This document shows positions 11,730 through 23,332 of a DNA stretch of 64,000 nucleotides, piece by piece. The DNA comes from Monocercomonoides exilis (Eukaryota > Preaxostyla > Oxymonadida > Polymastigidae), in contig LSRY02000047.1 in the NCBI GenBank assembly GCA_001643675.2, positions 310,001 through 374,000 on the forward strand. The letters run 5' to 3'. A program made the translations under genes and the position numbers. The notes beneath the pieces are model-generated. The model was not told where the DNA came from. It saw only the letters and a program-made list of their open reading frames with translations, and searched no databases. Position 1 is the stretch's first letter. Each line of letters starts with the position of its first letter.

Positions 11730-14700
11730 TCAAGATTCCGATTGCCCACAGCTTTCGTTGTTGTCACTTGCAACTTGTTCATCATCAGAATCTTCTTCAT
11801 CGATAATAGCATCTGAAATTGTGATCAGCACTGCATTTGCTGGGAAGCACTGGATAAAGTGACGCTTCAGATCGGCCAATGTGGGTCTGTCTTCAGAATT
11901 CCCTGAAGTGCACGAAATAACTGCTTGCAAATGCTTTGAGCGTTGAATTCCCTCCAAACTTGGTCTCTCTCCTTTCACAATCTTGTCTCCAGCTATTACT
12001 GCTTCATACTCCCCAAAGGGAATATTCAATGTCAGACACTCCCACGTCATCATCCCAATCGAAAATGAAACTGATTCCTTTGTTGCCTCCATTTTCTTGT
12101 TGATCACCAGTTCTGGTGCCTTCCATCTCATGCACTCTTTTTTGAATTCATACTCATCCTCAAACGCTGATGAAGGAAGGGAGTCATCATCATCATCGCT
12201 GGCGGAAGTCACAACAGTCGACGAGGAGATCGATGATGAATCTGAATCATCATTGGACAATAAATCAGAATGCATCACAATGCAGATCACCATGTGTTCG
12301 GAGAACAGCACAATGTGCGGACTCAGATTGGCAAGAGAAGAGAGCGGATTGTCCATTTCATCAAATGAGTGAAGAGCGAGATTAGCCACCCAGAACAGGA
12401 TCTGAGCAGCTGTCATCTCTCTTTCTTTCAAAGAGCCAATCGCCACCTCCTTCTTCTCGTTCCTTCCATGCAACAACATAAACAAAGAATCCCTCAGATC
12501 CACAATCAGCTTCTCGTGAGGAGACGAGCATGCCATTGCATCCACAAGGTTTGACATTGATGAGGTGGTTGGGCACAGTTCTTCCCCTCGGACAAAAGTT
12601 GATTCTGAATCTGTGGTTGAAGTGGATGAAATGGATGGTGATGGTGTTCTCTTCCTGAGCTCTTCTTCCTCCTCCTTTTCTAATGCCCAATCAGGGATCT
12701 TATCTGAGTCTTTTCCCAATATGTATTCAGTGGAGTCACTCTCAGATAGAAGATGCTCTGATGACTCTGAGTGTCCCAAGCTTTTCGCAAACACCCTCTT
12801 CTTGAACCTCTCCTCATTCTTCTTCTCAGCCTCCCTTTCGGCTCTCCTCCACTGCTCCTCTGGCGACATCTCCATCGTAACCATCTCAAACGCCTTTGGA
12901 TCCTTTTTGATGTTATCATTCACAATCTCTTCTAATTCTTCTGTCCTTATCTTCTGTTTTCTCCACCTAATAGCAAGAACAATTGAAACTATCAAAACTA
13001 TTAATAGTACAGCAGCCATTACAATCACAATCAACAACCAATAAGATTTTCCTTCTTTTCCTCCTTCAACAATTCTTTCATCCCCTTTTGGTTTGAGATC
13101 GCTTCTGTTCTTCACAACAAATGATTCGGTTGATGATGGCGAATCTTCATTTCCAAAAAGAATGCACACCGACACTTCTGTCTCCTCAGATGCTGTTATC
13201 ATTTTTGAGTCTTCCACTGTGCCTCGCACCTCACATTCTGAAATATATCCTCCCTCCAAAAACACATGCTTATCAATTTGTTTCGAGTCTCCTGTTGCAA
13301 ATACAACCTGGAATGACAAATTACAAGGCATAAGTTCACGCCCAAAAAACACAACCTCGCACTTCTTTTCTGTGCACTCAACCTTCACATCCTCCAAAAC
13401 TGGAATGAAAAGCAACGATTCTCTGTCTGTCACCACCCCTTCAACAACACACCCATCGTTCAGAATCCACAGCGATGCATTCGGCAACACTCCATCCCCT
13501 CCTTTCAGACTCATCACATTCAACTCCCCTGCTCCTGCGCACATCACATTCCTCCGAGCTGACCCATACCCTGGCACCTCCGGATTGTTGTTCCAAAACT
13601 CACTTTTTTCAATGGACACCACCCCTCCCCATATGGACATCCCTCCTTTCAGAGAATTCGCCACCTCTGAGTATTTCACACAAATCGTGCTGTTTATCGT
13701 GTCAAAAAGTGATCCATTCCACTTGCACAGTTCATCTCTCTTTCTTTCCTCTTCAATCTCTTCTTTCTCTGCCATTTTCTTTTCTCCCTCGAAAATGCAT
13801 GAGTCCAAATCAACCATTTTGCAGAAGGACACACAAAGCTCATCGCCTTTCTCTTTCTTCATTCTGTTCTCCTTCACAGTGCAGTTTGCAAATCTCATTG
13901 CTCCTCTGAATCCATTGCACATAATGACTGCCGATTCTGAGTGACTCGATGTGATGTTAGCATATTCAAAAACACTCATCATGGCAACTGGCTCGTTGTT
14001 CTCCTCTTCTTGCTCTCTTTCGGGTTTTGCTTCTTGAATATCAACAATGCTTCCATTCCTCAGCTCAACATTTTTCATCACCATTTTTTCAATCGACACC
14101 TCCCCTTTCACACCTTGCATCTCAAAAATCGATGCTTCAGCAATGATCCCTGAAATATTGATACCATCAAGGGCCATCTTGCATTCTCTTGATGCAAGAA
14201 AACTCCCACAAAGCACAGCATCAAAGCAGTTCAAACCCTGCATTCTCAAAGCAGATCCCTCTGAAAACACAAGAACAGACTTCTCAAATGTCAATCCTTC
14301 AATAACCACAGAATTCATCAAAACACTTCCACCAACACATTTCACAAGCGAAAATGGAATGCTCAACCTGTTGTCACTTCCCTCTTCACTCACTTTCATT
14401 CGCCCGAATGAACACGAGGCAACCGACAGTTCTCCATTTTCTTCGCACAACAGAACACTCGACTGCTTGCCAATCACCGACTGCTCAGAAAACACAACAC
14501 TCAACCCTTGAAGCATCACATCTCCGCTGCAGCTGATCACACTTTCTGCTTCGTCTTCTGCTCCAATCATCAGAATAACCATCCCTTCTCCTTTCCCTTT
14601 TCTCTGAAGCACAACATTCTCTGCTCGCATCCACCCTTCAATCGGCACACATCCCTCAATCAGTATCCTCCTGTCATAATCCCCCTGAACATGCTCATTC

Positions 14701-17700
14701 CCAACATCCACTGTTCGGCACGGGGCAGACACAGACCCACACATCCTTGTTTCATCAAACTTTGCGGATGACACATAAACAGTATCCGATCGGTAAAACA
14801 ATACATATCCAATCAGGTTGATATCCTCGTCCTCCTCCCCCAGCGTCGAGTCTCTCCCATACAGCGCATCTGTCCTGTTGAATACCCCTTCATCCATCCG
14901 GAACACAAACTGTCCCTCGTTGATCTGTTCCTTTATCAAATAGCAAACAACAAACACATCTCTCCCCTTCACAGCCATGTTGTTCCTAAACAGCGTGTTG
15001 TTCAGCAAAAACCCAAGCTCCCCCTCCCCATGGCAGTCCAAGAACAAAAACCCTCCTTTTCCTTTCACCGCACTGCACGATGTTCCATTCGAGTCTTTGA
15101 TCTCAAACTTCATCTCTCTTTCATATTCGCAATGCAGCACTCCTCCTTCTCTCTCTTCTGCAGAACTGCATCCTTCAAACGAGCTGTTCAGCACAACGAA
15201 AGAATACCCGCTCCTCAACACATGTGAGCCAACAATGCTGGGCTTTCTCTTTTCTTCCACTCCTGTCTGCTGAACAGAAGAGAAAATGCACCCTTCAATC
15301 CCAACTCCAAGCTCCTCTGCTCCATTCTGTTTGCCTCCATCTTCAATCTCCAATGCACATCCTTCCTCAAACTCCACTCTCATCACTTTTGTCCTGTTCA
15401 TTCCAAAATATGACGAACCACCACCAACAACAAATGCTGAAGCTCCCATCGTCAACTCATCAATCACACATCCGATTATTTCAACTTTGCCCGAGCTCTG
15501 CCGAATCAGATTAAAATTCATCCCTGATGCTCCACCCTGCTTTGCAAAATCACATCTCTCAACACACAGTTCGCTTTTCTGCTGATTCACTGCAAATAGC
15601 ACACTTTTCCTCTCTGAAAGAGCACTTCCAAGCGATATGCTCAGCATCCTCAACCTCCCTTTTCCACTCACAAGCACAGCATCTTCTCTGCTCCCACTCA
15701 TTTCACAGCTCACAACAAGAGCGGTCTTCTCATTTTCCAATCCCGATTCAATCTGGTGATCGTCAAGCTCCATTTCTTCCTTTATCCAGTTCTCATCCAT
15801 CAAATTGAGCGTTTTCTGGCTTCCTTCACTTTCACCGCTTAACAGCTGTCCCATCCCAAACCCAACTGTCCCACACATCACTCTGTTGTCTCCACATCCA
15901 ATCGCATCATATCCATCTACTGAAGATACCCATATTTCTGGTGCAAAATACTCAAACAAAAACAGACCCAAATTCACACCCTCACCAAAATGCTCATCAC
16001 TTCCCACAAACGCATTTTGTTCCTCCTTCCAAGTGCAGATCCAATCTCCAAAGTGCATCATGCTCACACTCGAATTCAGCTTGTCGCTCATCACAAACAC
16101 ATTCTTCCCCTGTTTCGCTTTGTTTGTGTCTCCAAATGCAATTGATGAAAAGAAATATTGCTCACCATCGCTTTTGCATTCAACAAACACTCCCCCTCCT
16201 TTCCCACTCTCTGAACTGCATCCACACCCTCCAAACTGTGAATCATTTACCACCTTCAGACTGCTGCCACATCCCATGCTCATTCCCAATGCTCCTCCCC
16301 TTTCTGACTTTGCTGATTTGCATCCCTCAAACACCACAGCATCCAGCTCAACAATCATTGTTGTCTGGACATTCGACGTTGTGTTCAGCACACACACACA
16401 GCCATTCATGTTTTCAACAGAAGAGATCGTGCAATTCTGCATCGATATCTTGCATTCACTTTGCGGAGATGAATAAGCGATGCACAGCATGCTCCCTCCT
16501 TCAACCTTCATGTTTCCCACAAGGCATTTCGTCATCTTCCATTCCCCAACACTCGACGAACAGGCAAACGGAGAACTTGCAAATGAGAGAACTCCCAGCT
16601 TCCCAATCACTTTCACACTCATCATTTCAACTCTGCCACCATCTGCCTTGAGAAGGCAAAACCCAACCTTCTGTTGAAATGTCAAGCTCAAAAATGAAAA
16701 GGAGCACATCTTTAGCACTCCATTTCGTGAATTCAGCAGCGACTCCACTCCTTCTGGAGATATGAACAAGCTCGGAAATAGCAAATCCACGCTTTCCCAT
16801 GTTGCATCTGCTTCACTCACCAGCACATCCTTTTCACTCCCGCTCAGTGATTCGCTCAACTCAATTCCAACTGTTTCCGAAGACCCAACCCCTTTCACAG
16901 ACACACCAGAAATATTCGACTGCTTTCCACAAACCCCATTTTCCTTCACAACAATTCTTCCATCTCCCTCAACAGAGCCCAAATGCTTCATGCCCTCATC
17001 CAGTGTTTTGCATGGGTACAGCACATGGCCACAATATGTTGCATCCTCTCCGCTCTGCCCAACATACACCTCTTTCCCCAAAAATCCTTCAAGAAACACA
17101 AACAGATCAACATCACATCCCCTTGCCACCTGGTGATCGCTCCCAAACAGCGAATTCTCTTTGTTCTCAATCGAGCTCCAAAACGGAAACATCAGCTGAG
17201 TGACACTCACCCGAAGATCCTCACACACAAAATAGATGTCTCGCCCACATGAAGCATTGTTTCTAGAAAACTGAAGTTCCATCATTCTTATCTCTGATCC
17301 GAGTGTTGCATCCAAATACATCCCACCCCCTCTGCCACTTTTTGTTTCATCATCAACCTCTGTCGATGCTTCGCATCCATCAAACGAAGTGCCATTCAGC
17401 AGAATCGCTTCCTTGTCAGCATCCACAGTGATTTTCATGCATCCGCCTTTTTTGCTCATTCTTCCCAAACATCCTTCAAAAACGCACTCAGAACATGATA
17501 TCATCCCCTTTGGCGCCAATCCATCAACAACACTCGGACAGTCACCGATTGACTCGATGCCAAAGATGTTGCACAGATTCATCTCCAGCAACCCTCCCTC
17601 CGAAAGAGACAAAAGAGGAACTGAAGAGCGCATTGATGTGCATTCCACGTTGTTCAGACTCATCTTTCCTCCTTTTGCCTCCAGAAGAGGAGCACTGAAG

Positions 17701-19832
17701 CTCAGCGATTCTGTTGCTTTTTCCCCTTCAATCCTCATATCATTCAAATCTATCCTCCCATCTCCAGTTGCTGTTTTCAACACAATCATTCTCTGCATTT
17801 CATGACGCTCCTCTTCACACACCCTCACAAAAGTCAGACTTTCCATTGCCAGTCGCCCCTCACTCACCAACCACAGGGCTTCTTTTCCATTCTCAAGAAG
17901 TTGCGAGCTGATTGTTGTGTCTGCTCTCCCTTTGCCCCTGATTCCAATCCTCTTCTCTCCCACCTCAATCGTTGTTCCCTCTTGTTCAAACCTTCCTCTC
18001 AGAAGATGAATGCTGCAATCCATCCAGTTCACAAATTGACTGGTGGCATATCCAATTGTCAGACATGCATCAGATTCACTTTTCCCGCACATGCTCTTGT
18101 TATCTGAACCAGATGTGCTCACATATCTTTCAATCAGAGTCTCACCAATCCAATCAGAAAAATCATGTGTCGAATTACTCACACTCTTTGAAGATTTCTC
18201 TGATGAGAAACAATTGAAAAGCAATTCCGAAGTCAAAGTGTATTCTGAATCACAAAAAAAATAAATATCAGTTCCAAATTCTGTGGAAGCAGTATTGTTG
18301 TGAAAATAGCAATAAGATAACCACGTTTTGGGAAGAACAAATCCTTTCCAAAGATATAATTCAATTGCCCCAGCATAACCACTATTTGCTCTGTTGTGCT
18401 GAAAGTCACATTCTTTCATTGAAAAAGGACTATTGCAACACTGAATAGAACCAGCTCCTCCAGCTTCTGCTGCCAAGCCATATTGAAAAGAGCATCTTTC
18501 AACCAGACTTCCTTCTTCATCATTTCTTTTTTGAGGAATGATACGTTCAGTTTGTTCTTTTTTTGGTGAAAATCCTGTGATATCTGATGAAAAAGAGCTT
18601 GAAGAGCTTGCGCAATGCCTGGAGGGCTCATTCGGGCAGACACATTCACAGCTTGTTGCCCCAATATATGTTGTCACAATGAGAGCATGATTTCCACTTG
18701 TTGATTTTCCGAATTCAAAATGGCAATCTCCAATATAGAATCCAGCTGAGATATTCAAAAACTCAGTTGTACCTCTATCAGAAGCTGAATTATCAGAGAA
18801 ATTTGATTTTTTGATATGCACGCACATAATGTTGAAGACAAATAATGCCCCAGCTTTTCCTGATGCTGTGCAATTCTTGAATTTGCAATCAACAATACAA
18901 AGAGCAAGTGATGGATGGTCGTTCGCTGTTATAGCTCCTCCTTTCACCCCTGAGCAACTTTCAAAATCTGTTGAGATGAAAGAAATAGAACTCGAAATGT
19001 CAGCATGAGTGGATGTATTGCGGGCATTCGAAGAATGGAAACATCGCACAAATGAGCAGTTGGTTGTGAAGAGCTGTGTTTGTTGGCTGTTCATGAGAGC
19101 AACAATTCCCCCATAGATCGCATCATCCACATAGCAAAATACACAGTTGCTCAGCATCGATGTGAAGGCATTTTCTGTGCAAATATTTGATTGTCTGTTT
19201 GTTACTGCAGTGGAGATGTTGAAGAAGAGTGTTTGTGTGAGCAAAACAGAAGAGATGCTTTCTGAGTGCAAAAATGGCCCTTGTTTCAGTTCAAAACACG
19301 AAAAAGCAGAATTCTCAACAATCAGATTCCCATCACCCACAGCCGACGAATGATCCTTCTGCGACCAAACAACTGGTAGAACTGAAATTGCGTGACAATC
19401 AGCGAAGCAAAACGATATGTCGCGCAAATGGATGTTCCCACCTTGGTGGCAAATCAGGCTTTTCTGTGAGCGTCCACAAAAAGTGATCTTGCAGTCATTC
19501 AGCACAAGCAAAGACTCTCCTTCCAGATGCACATGTTCTTGTTCTTTTGGAGTGAAACCCCCTTTTCTCACTTCCAGTGATGCATTCCTCAATTTAACGC
19601 TTGCTTTCATCTCGCTCCAATCAGAACTCTTGATACGCAATAAAAATGAGTTGCGCTCATTATTGCAAAAGTTTCCACTTGAATAGAGTGAATTGTGGTG
19701 ATTGATTTGCTCCAATAATCCAGGCGAGCTCAGCTGCTCATTCAACTGAAGGGAGTGTTGCTGCGCGATGCAATAAGACTGCACCAGATACAGCACAAAG
19801 CATTGCCATCTCATGCGAACTTTCAAAATCAA
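11730..19832 (-). CDS. 2700-aa type I membrane protein: beta-helix modules, TM, cytoplasmic pseudokinase
   Basis: Intronless. The N-terminus carries a hydrophobic signal (FVLYLVQSYCIA); translation may start at the first Met (19832) or at MRWQCF (19814). The ectodomain (~30-2260) is built of degenerate parallel beta-helix repeats of the pectin-lyase/Pmp kind, rich in N-glycosylation sequons and Cys. Four module starts share V-x-x-S/Q-x-x-D-x(n)-CG-x(n)-C: near residues 569 (YVSTSGSDN), 919 (VYVGQSGEDATYCG), 1299 (IWVSSVDGYDAIGCG) and 1684 (VYVSSAKFDETRMCG). Module ends share G-x-G-G-x-(ILFMV)-x-(ILFV) and GRDVF/GRDIYF. One TM helix (~2262-2289) is followed by RWRKQK. Residues ~2440-2665 resemble a TKL-type kinase C-lobe: RWKAPEL keeps the APE motif and SIGMMTWECLTLNIPFGE matches the F helix. 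HRD is replaced (ANLSPHIVLF) and DFG is absent, so it should be inactive. Probable surface receptor or adhesin; ligand unknown. Confidence 0.85.
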   Translation of the reverse strand: MILKVRMRWQCFVLYLVQSYCIAQQHSLQLNEQLSSPGLLEQINHHNSLYSSGNFCNNERNSFLLRIKSSDWSEMKASVKLRNASLEVRKGGFTPKEQEHVHLEGESLLVLNDCKITFCGRSQKSLICHQGGNIHLRDISFCFADCHAISVLPVVWSQKDHSSAVGDGNLIVENSAFSCFELKQGPFLHSESISSVLLTQTLFFNISTAVTNRQSNICTENAFTSMLSNCVFCYVDDAIYGGIVALMNSQQTQLFTTNCSFVRCFHSSNARNTSTHADISSSISFISTDFESCSGVKGGAITANDHPSLALCIVDCKFKNCTASGKAGALFVFNIMCVHIKKSNFSDNSASDRGTTEFLNISAGFYIGDCHFEFGKSTSGNHALIVTTYIGATSCECVCPNEPSRHCASSSSSFSSDITGFSPKKEQTERIIPQKRNDEEGSLVERCSFQYGLAAEAGGAGSIQCCNSPFSMKECDFQHNRANSGYAGAIELYLWKGFVLPKTWLSYCYFHNNTASTEFGTDIYFFCDSEYTLTSELLFNCFSSEKSSKSVSNSTHDFSDWIGETLIERYVSTSGSDNKSMCGKSESDACLTIGYATSQFVNWMDCSIHLLRGRFEQEGTTIEVGEKRIGIRGKGRADTTISSQLLENGKEALWLVSEGRLAMESLTFVRVCEEERHEMQRMIVLKTATGDGRIDLNDMRIEGEKATESLSFSAPLLEAKGGKMSLNNVECTSMRSSVPLLSLSEGGLLEMNLCNIFGIESIGDCPSVVDGLAPKGMISCSECVFEGCLGRMSKKGGCMKITVDADKEAILLNGTSFDGCEASTEVDDETKSGRGGGMYLDATLGSEIRMMELQFSRNNASCGRDIYFVCEDLRVSVTQLMFPFWSSIENKENSLFGSDHQVARGCDVDLFVFLEGFLGKEVYVGQSGEDATYCGHVLYPCKTLDEGMKHLGSVEGDGRIVVKENGVCGKQSNISGVSVKGVGSSETVGIELSESLSGSEKDVLVSEADATWESVDLLFPSLFISPEGVESLLNSRNGVLKMCSFSFLSLTFQQKVGFCLLKADGGRVEMMSVKVIGKLGVLSFASSPFACSSSVGEWKMTKCLVGNMKVEGGSMLCIAYSSPQSECKISMQNCTISSVENMNGCVCVLNTTSNVQTTMIVELDAVVFEGCKSAKSERGGALGMSMGCGSSLKVVNDSQFGGCGCSSESGKGGGVFVECKSDGEQYFFSSIAFGDTNKAKQGKNVFVMSDKLNSSVSMMHFGDWICTWKEEQNAFVGSDEHFGEGVNLGLFLFEYFAPEIWVSSVDGYDAIGCGDNRVMCGTVGFGMGQLLSGESEGSQKTLNLMDENWIKEEMELDDHQIESGLENEKTALVVSCEMSGSREDAVLVSGKGRLRMLSISLGSALSERKSVLFAVNQQKSELCVERCDFAKQGGASGMNFNLIRQSSGKVEIIGCVIDELTMGASAFVVGGGSSYFGMNRTKVMRVEFEEGCALEIEDGGKQNGAEELGVGIEGCIFSSVQQTGVEEKRKPSIVGSHVLRSGYSFVVLNSSFEGCSSAEEREGGVLHCEYEREMKFEIKDSNGTSCSAVKGKGGFLFLDCHGEGELGFLLNNTLFRNNMAVKGRDVFVVCYLIKEQINEGQFVFRMDEGVFNRTDALYGRDSTLGEEDEDINLIGYVLFYRSDTVYVSSAKFDETRMCGSVSAPCRTVDVGNEHVQGDYDRRILIEGCVPIEGWMRAENVVLQRKGKGEGMVILMIGAEDEAESVISCSGDVMLQGLSVVFSEQSVIGKQSSVLLCEENGELSVASCSFGRMKVSEEGSDNRLSIPFSLVKCVGGSVLMNSVVIEGLTFEKSVLVFSEGSALRMQGLNCFDAVLCGSFLASRECKMALDGINISGIIAEASIFEMQGVKGEVSIEKMVMKNVELRNGSIVDIQEAKPEREQEEENNEPVAMMSVFEYANITSSHSESAVIMCNGFRGAMRFANCTVKENRMKKEKGDELCVSFCKMVDLDSCIFEGEKKMAEKEEIEEERKRDELCKWNGSLFDTINSTICVKYSEVANSLKGGMSIWGGVVSIEKSEFWNNNPEVPGYGSARRNVMCAGAGELNVMSLKGGDGVLPNASLWILNDGCVVEGVVTDRESLLFIPVLEDVKVECTEKKCEVVFFGRELMPCNLSFQVVFATGDSKQIDKHVFLEGGYISECEVRGTVEDSKMITASEETEVSVCILFGNEDSPSSTESFVVKNRSDLKPKGDERIVEGGKEGKSYWLLIVIVMAAVLLIVLIVSIVLAIRWRKQKIRTEELEEIVNDNIKKDPKAFEMVTMEMSPEEQWRRAEREAEKKNEERFKKRVFAKSLGHSESSEHLLSESDSTEYILGKDSDKIPDWALEKEEEEELRKRTPSPSISSTSTTDSESTFVRGEELCPTTSSMSNLVDAMACSSPHEKLIVDLRDSLFMLLHGRNEKKEVAIGSLKEREMTAAQILFWVANLALHSFDEMDNPLSSLANLSPHIVLFSEHMVICIVMHSDLLSNDDSDSSSISSSTVVTSASDDDDDSLPSSAFEDEYEFKKECMRWKAPELVINKKMEATKESVSFSIGMMTWECLTLNIPFGEYEAVIAGDKIVKGERPSLEGIQRSKHLQAVISCTSGNSEDRPTLADLKRHFIQCFPANAVLITISDAIIDEEDSDDEQVASDNNESCGQSES

Positions 19833-20409
19833 GATTCTTCAGCTGAAAAACTGAAACGGGTCTGATCAACATTTGAAAGCATTAATTATACATTCAGTTG
19901 AGCTTGATTGCAAATTTTCTAATTTCAATGTGATAAAAATCGAAAAATGTAGATTTGGAAATGTCATTCCACGTCCAAGCGAAATCTTTCCAAAAATAAG
20001 TGTGCTCATTATATTTCTTCAACTTCTCATTTTTTTTCAATTTCAAAGTTCTTTAAAGCAAAAATTCCAGAATAAAATGAAGCGATTTTAAAAGCTGTTG
20101 AATAAATCATAAAAAAAAAAGGAAGCAAACAATTATTCATTCCAATAATGATAAGAATATCAATGTATTCCGGTATTTCTTTTATATCTCTGCCTTTTAA
20201 AAGGAAAACTCTGTCAAATCTTCTTCGCCAATCTCAAATGCCATCTCCAGAGGTTTTGCACAATCATCTTATAAAATACTTTGGTTGATTTTTCATCGCT
20301 TCTTTTTCTGATTACATCTCCAAATACGTGAGAATTCTTTGCCAAACAGCGATGTCATTCATTGGTTTCTTCCATTTTTTTTTCCTTATGAATTCCTTTT
20401 TTCCCCCTT
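19833..20409. other. intergenic, nothing recognised
   Basis: This 577-nt stretch lies between the start of the 2700-aa gene and the end of the 869-aa gene (tandem, both minus strand). It is AT-rich and should contain the promoter of the former. No motif was identified. Confidence 0.6.
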
Positions 20410-23256
20410 TCATGGCACTTCTCTTCTCAACGACTTTGCAAAGTCTTTGGCTTTTCTTCGCTGCTTCTTTGTTTTGGCCAGAAATACTTTTGCTCGTTGG
20501 AAGCCGTGGAAATAATCAACAAGAACCAATTTCGAGTCTGCCTTGGACTTCCAAAAAGAGTTGCGCTGCTCTTCATTCTGATGAATCTTGCTGGTTTTGC
20601 TGGTCTGATTTCCTTTCATCCCACTTCCATTCTGCCACAAACCACCTGACCTGCTGCCCAAAGGAGAATGCGTGCAATCTTCCTGTAAACCCTTTTCCTG
20701 TCGATTTGTCACAGATTCATCTTTCAATACACCTGAAGAATTCTGAGCAAATAACATTGTCTGTGTCTGTTTTGCAGCTATCTCTCGAGGATCTCGCTTT
20801 GCATCCCCTTTGCTTCCTGACTCTGCTTGTGCTCGCGGAAGCGTTGGATGAGCAGAAGCATCAAACTCATCCCCAGAAAATCTGCTGCTCTCTTCTCCTC
20901 TATCATCTGCCATTTCTTTCGAAAGAACACTTGCTGCACTGAATGTGTGTGGCTGTGCTGCTGATGGCGATCCAGGCGGAGTGCACGAAGAAGGCGACAG
21001 AGAGGCTCCTTCTCTCCATTTCCCAAACTTCCCCAGCAGATCGCTCTCCAAATCGCTCTGCTCCTTCCCGCTCTCTTTGCGAACTCTCCAAAAAAACGTG
21101 CTTGCATCCCCTGAAAACGATGGCTCAGGCTTCTTTGCAGCTCCCAAGCTCCCTTTATCTGCAATGCCCGAATTCAAATCAGAAGAAGAAGAAGAAGAAG
21201 AAGAATGCATCTCGCTCAAATTTCTTTGCCCTTCCCACCTTCTGTTGCTGTCAAAAAGAGAGAACGGTGCAGACTGCCTCACTCCAAGTGTGCTGATGCT
21301 CCTTTTCGCCTGTCTTCTCCCTTTTGACGAGATGCTCTTTTCACTCCAAGCATTGTTTGACAACCTGTTCTCAGAGCCTATCGGATGTGCCGTATGATAT
21401 CCCCATCCAGCTGAAGAGGAAGATGATGCTGGCATTGATGCTTGCAGACGGAATTGTGCAGGATGCGAATGAGGCGTTGTGGCTGCTGGAAATGATGGGA
21501 TCGATTGAAGACGCCTTTCTTCGTTCCATTCAATCGGAGCTCTTCCCCAGCTGTTTGTCGAAGATTTGGCTTGCTCTTCACAAAGGCCAGACGGCATTCC
21601 ATCTCTCAGATGCTCTCCAGACACAGGAAATGGAAAGAACGAGCAAAGACTGCCAGAAAGCGGTCGAGCTCTGCCTGCTGAAAGCGAACGAGACTCAAAT
21701 CCAGAACTTGTTCTCAGATGCCGTTCATTTGAAAGCTTTCCTAAAATCGTGTTGCGAGCAGTTTTATCTGCAAAACTGAAGGATATGTCGACACTCGAAG
21801 GAGAAAGCGACCGACGGAGAAACACAGCACACGAAGGCAGTCGCGTGGCAGGAGAAATAGCACGAATTGACGAAAATGAAGACCCAGAATTTGCAGGCGG
21901 AAAACCAAATCGATAAGTGCTTGGTGAAGCACCACTTTTCTCTTGATGTGATCGCATCATTGGTGGAGGAGAAAAAAACGAACGCATTTTGCCTGAAGCA
22001 CCACCTCTGCTGTTCAGAACAGACAAAACTGCTTGAGTCGATGTGAGAGGCTTCCGATGCAACGATGCCATCACTTTTCTCGTGATCACTTTTTTCCTTA
22101 ATGATTCTTCGTTTTCAAACATCTGGCTTGCATTCCTGGTCTTCTTTTCAATGTTGCGAGTATCTTTAACCCTTGCTTCCTTGCCTTTCATTAATATCCC
22201 CTCCGCTCTTGATTTAAGATCGCAATTCTTCCATTGGCCAATTGCAGTGAGCAAAGAATGCTGAATCAGAAGCTGTGGCGAATCGAATTTGTTTGTTTTT
22301 GTTTTCAAAAACGTGTGCGGGGTGACCAAATTTGGAGATGTTTCAAATCTGTTTTTCGCGAAAATTGACATCAGTTTTCTTCTCATCTATCAGCACATAA
22401 TAAGTGAAAAAATATTTATTTATTTAAAAAAATATTTGAAAAAAAGCACAAATAAAAAACAAAAACAAAATAAAATAATATTATCACCACATACAAAATT
22501 ATAGCCAGACTGATAAATCAACTCAACAAAATTGTCCATTGTCTCTCTCAAAAGATTTGAATCACCTTCTTGCCTTTTTTTGTACAGCTCTCCTCCAATT
22601 GCTTCGATAACATCTGCTGACAGCTTTTGCTGCTTGAGTTCGTTGTCTGTGCCTTGGAAGCATTTGTCAAAGGACAATCTTTCTTGCGGAGTCAGAATTG
22701 TTAATCTGATTTTCAGATTCTCAAAAATTTCTCTGAAATGCCCATTCTGCACGCAGCAAACGCGCAAAAACCTTAAAAGCTCTCCATCAAAATTGAAATG
22801 CTTCATTATAATCTTTTTTGTGATTCTATGAAGCCTTAAAGATATATCAAACAAAAGCTTGCAAACAATTCCTCGAGAATCGAATCTCCAAGCCACTCAA
22901 TCGCTAAAAGCAAAAAGCATGTTATAATTAACTACTAACACAACGAACATACTCTCAAATTCTCTGCTTCCCACCAAAAAGCAATCGATTAATAAATGCT
23001 TAGATTTGCACTCTCTGAGTAAGTTTCCCACCTTGTCGTACAGTTTGGATCTGCCCAATTTCATCCTTAAAAACAAGCAATAAAACAAAAACAAACATGT
23101 TCATTTATTTATGATTTTATAAAAATTGATCATAGACATATTTAATGTTTTCAAAGCTGAAAGATTTTTTATCTCGCTTTTTGAGCCAACAAGAATATTT
23201 TTATGAATAAATGAAAGGCATTCCTTTATCCAAATGCCAAGCTTTAACAGAAACAT
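20410..23256 (-). CDS. hypothetical protein, 4 exons, 869 aa, basic Ser-rich C-terminus
   Basis: Model (minus strand): exons 23256-23138, 23065-22953, 22895-22495, 22386-20410. Phases 2, 1 and 0 agree across the three introns. Two introns start with GTATGT and one with GTCTAT; lengths are 72, 57 and 108 nt. The first ~210 residues are mixed, globular and mainly helical in appearance (IIMKHFNFDGELLRFLRVC, IFENLKIRLTILTPQERL). They contain the echo LVGSKSE and LVGSREFE about 37 residues apart, possibly a helical repeat. The remaining ~658 residues (MRRKLMSIFAKNRF onward) are basic, Ser/Arg/Lys-rich and mostly disordered, without a domain I recognise. The large terminal exon is certain as an open frame. 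The three small 5' exons are inferred from splice sites, phase and protein-like composition. Function unknown. Confidence 0.65.
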
Positions 23257-23332
23257 CGAAATGATTGTTTGTTTTAATTATTATTTTTTTTAATTTATTT
23301 TTTAATTTTTTTAATAATAATAAAAATTATTA

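Noticed and set aside
12565-19353. Many Ser/Pro/His-rich plus-strand frames opposite the 2700-aa gene
   Set aside because: Antisense shadows of an intact coding strand with signal peptide, TM helix and recognisable repeats.
20328-21779. Several 100-200-aa plus-strand frames, including a 204-aa one
   Set aside because: Antisense to the 658-codon terminal exon of the 869-aa gene; Leu/Phe/Ser-rich strings without structure.
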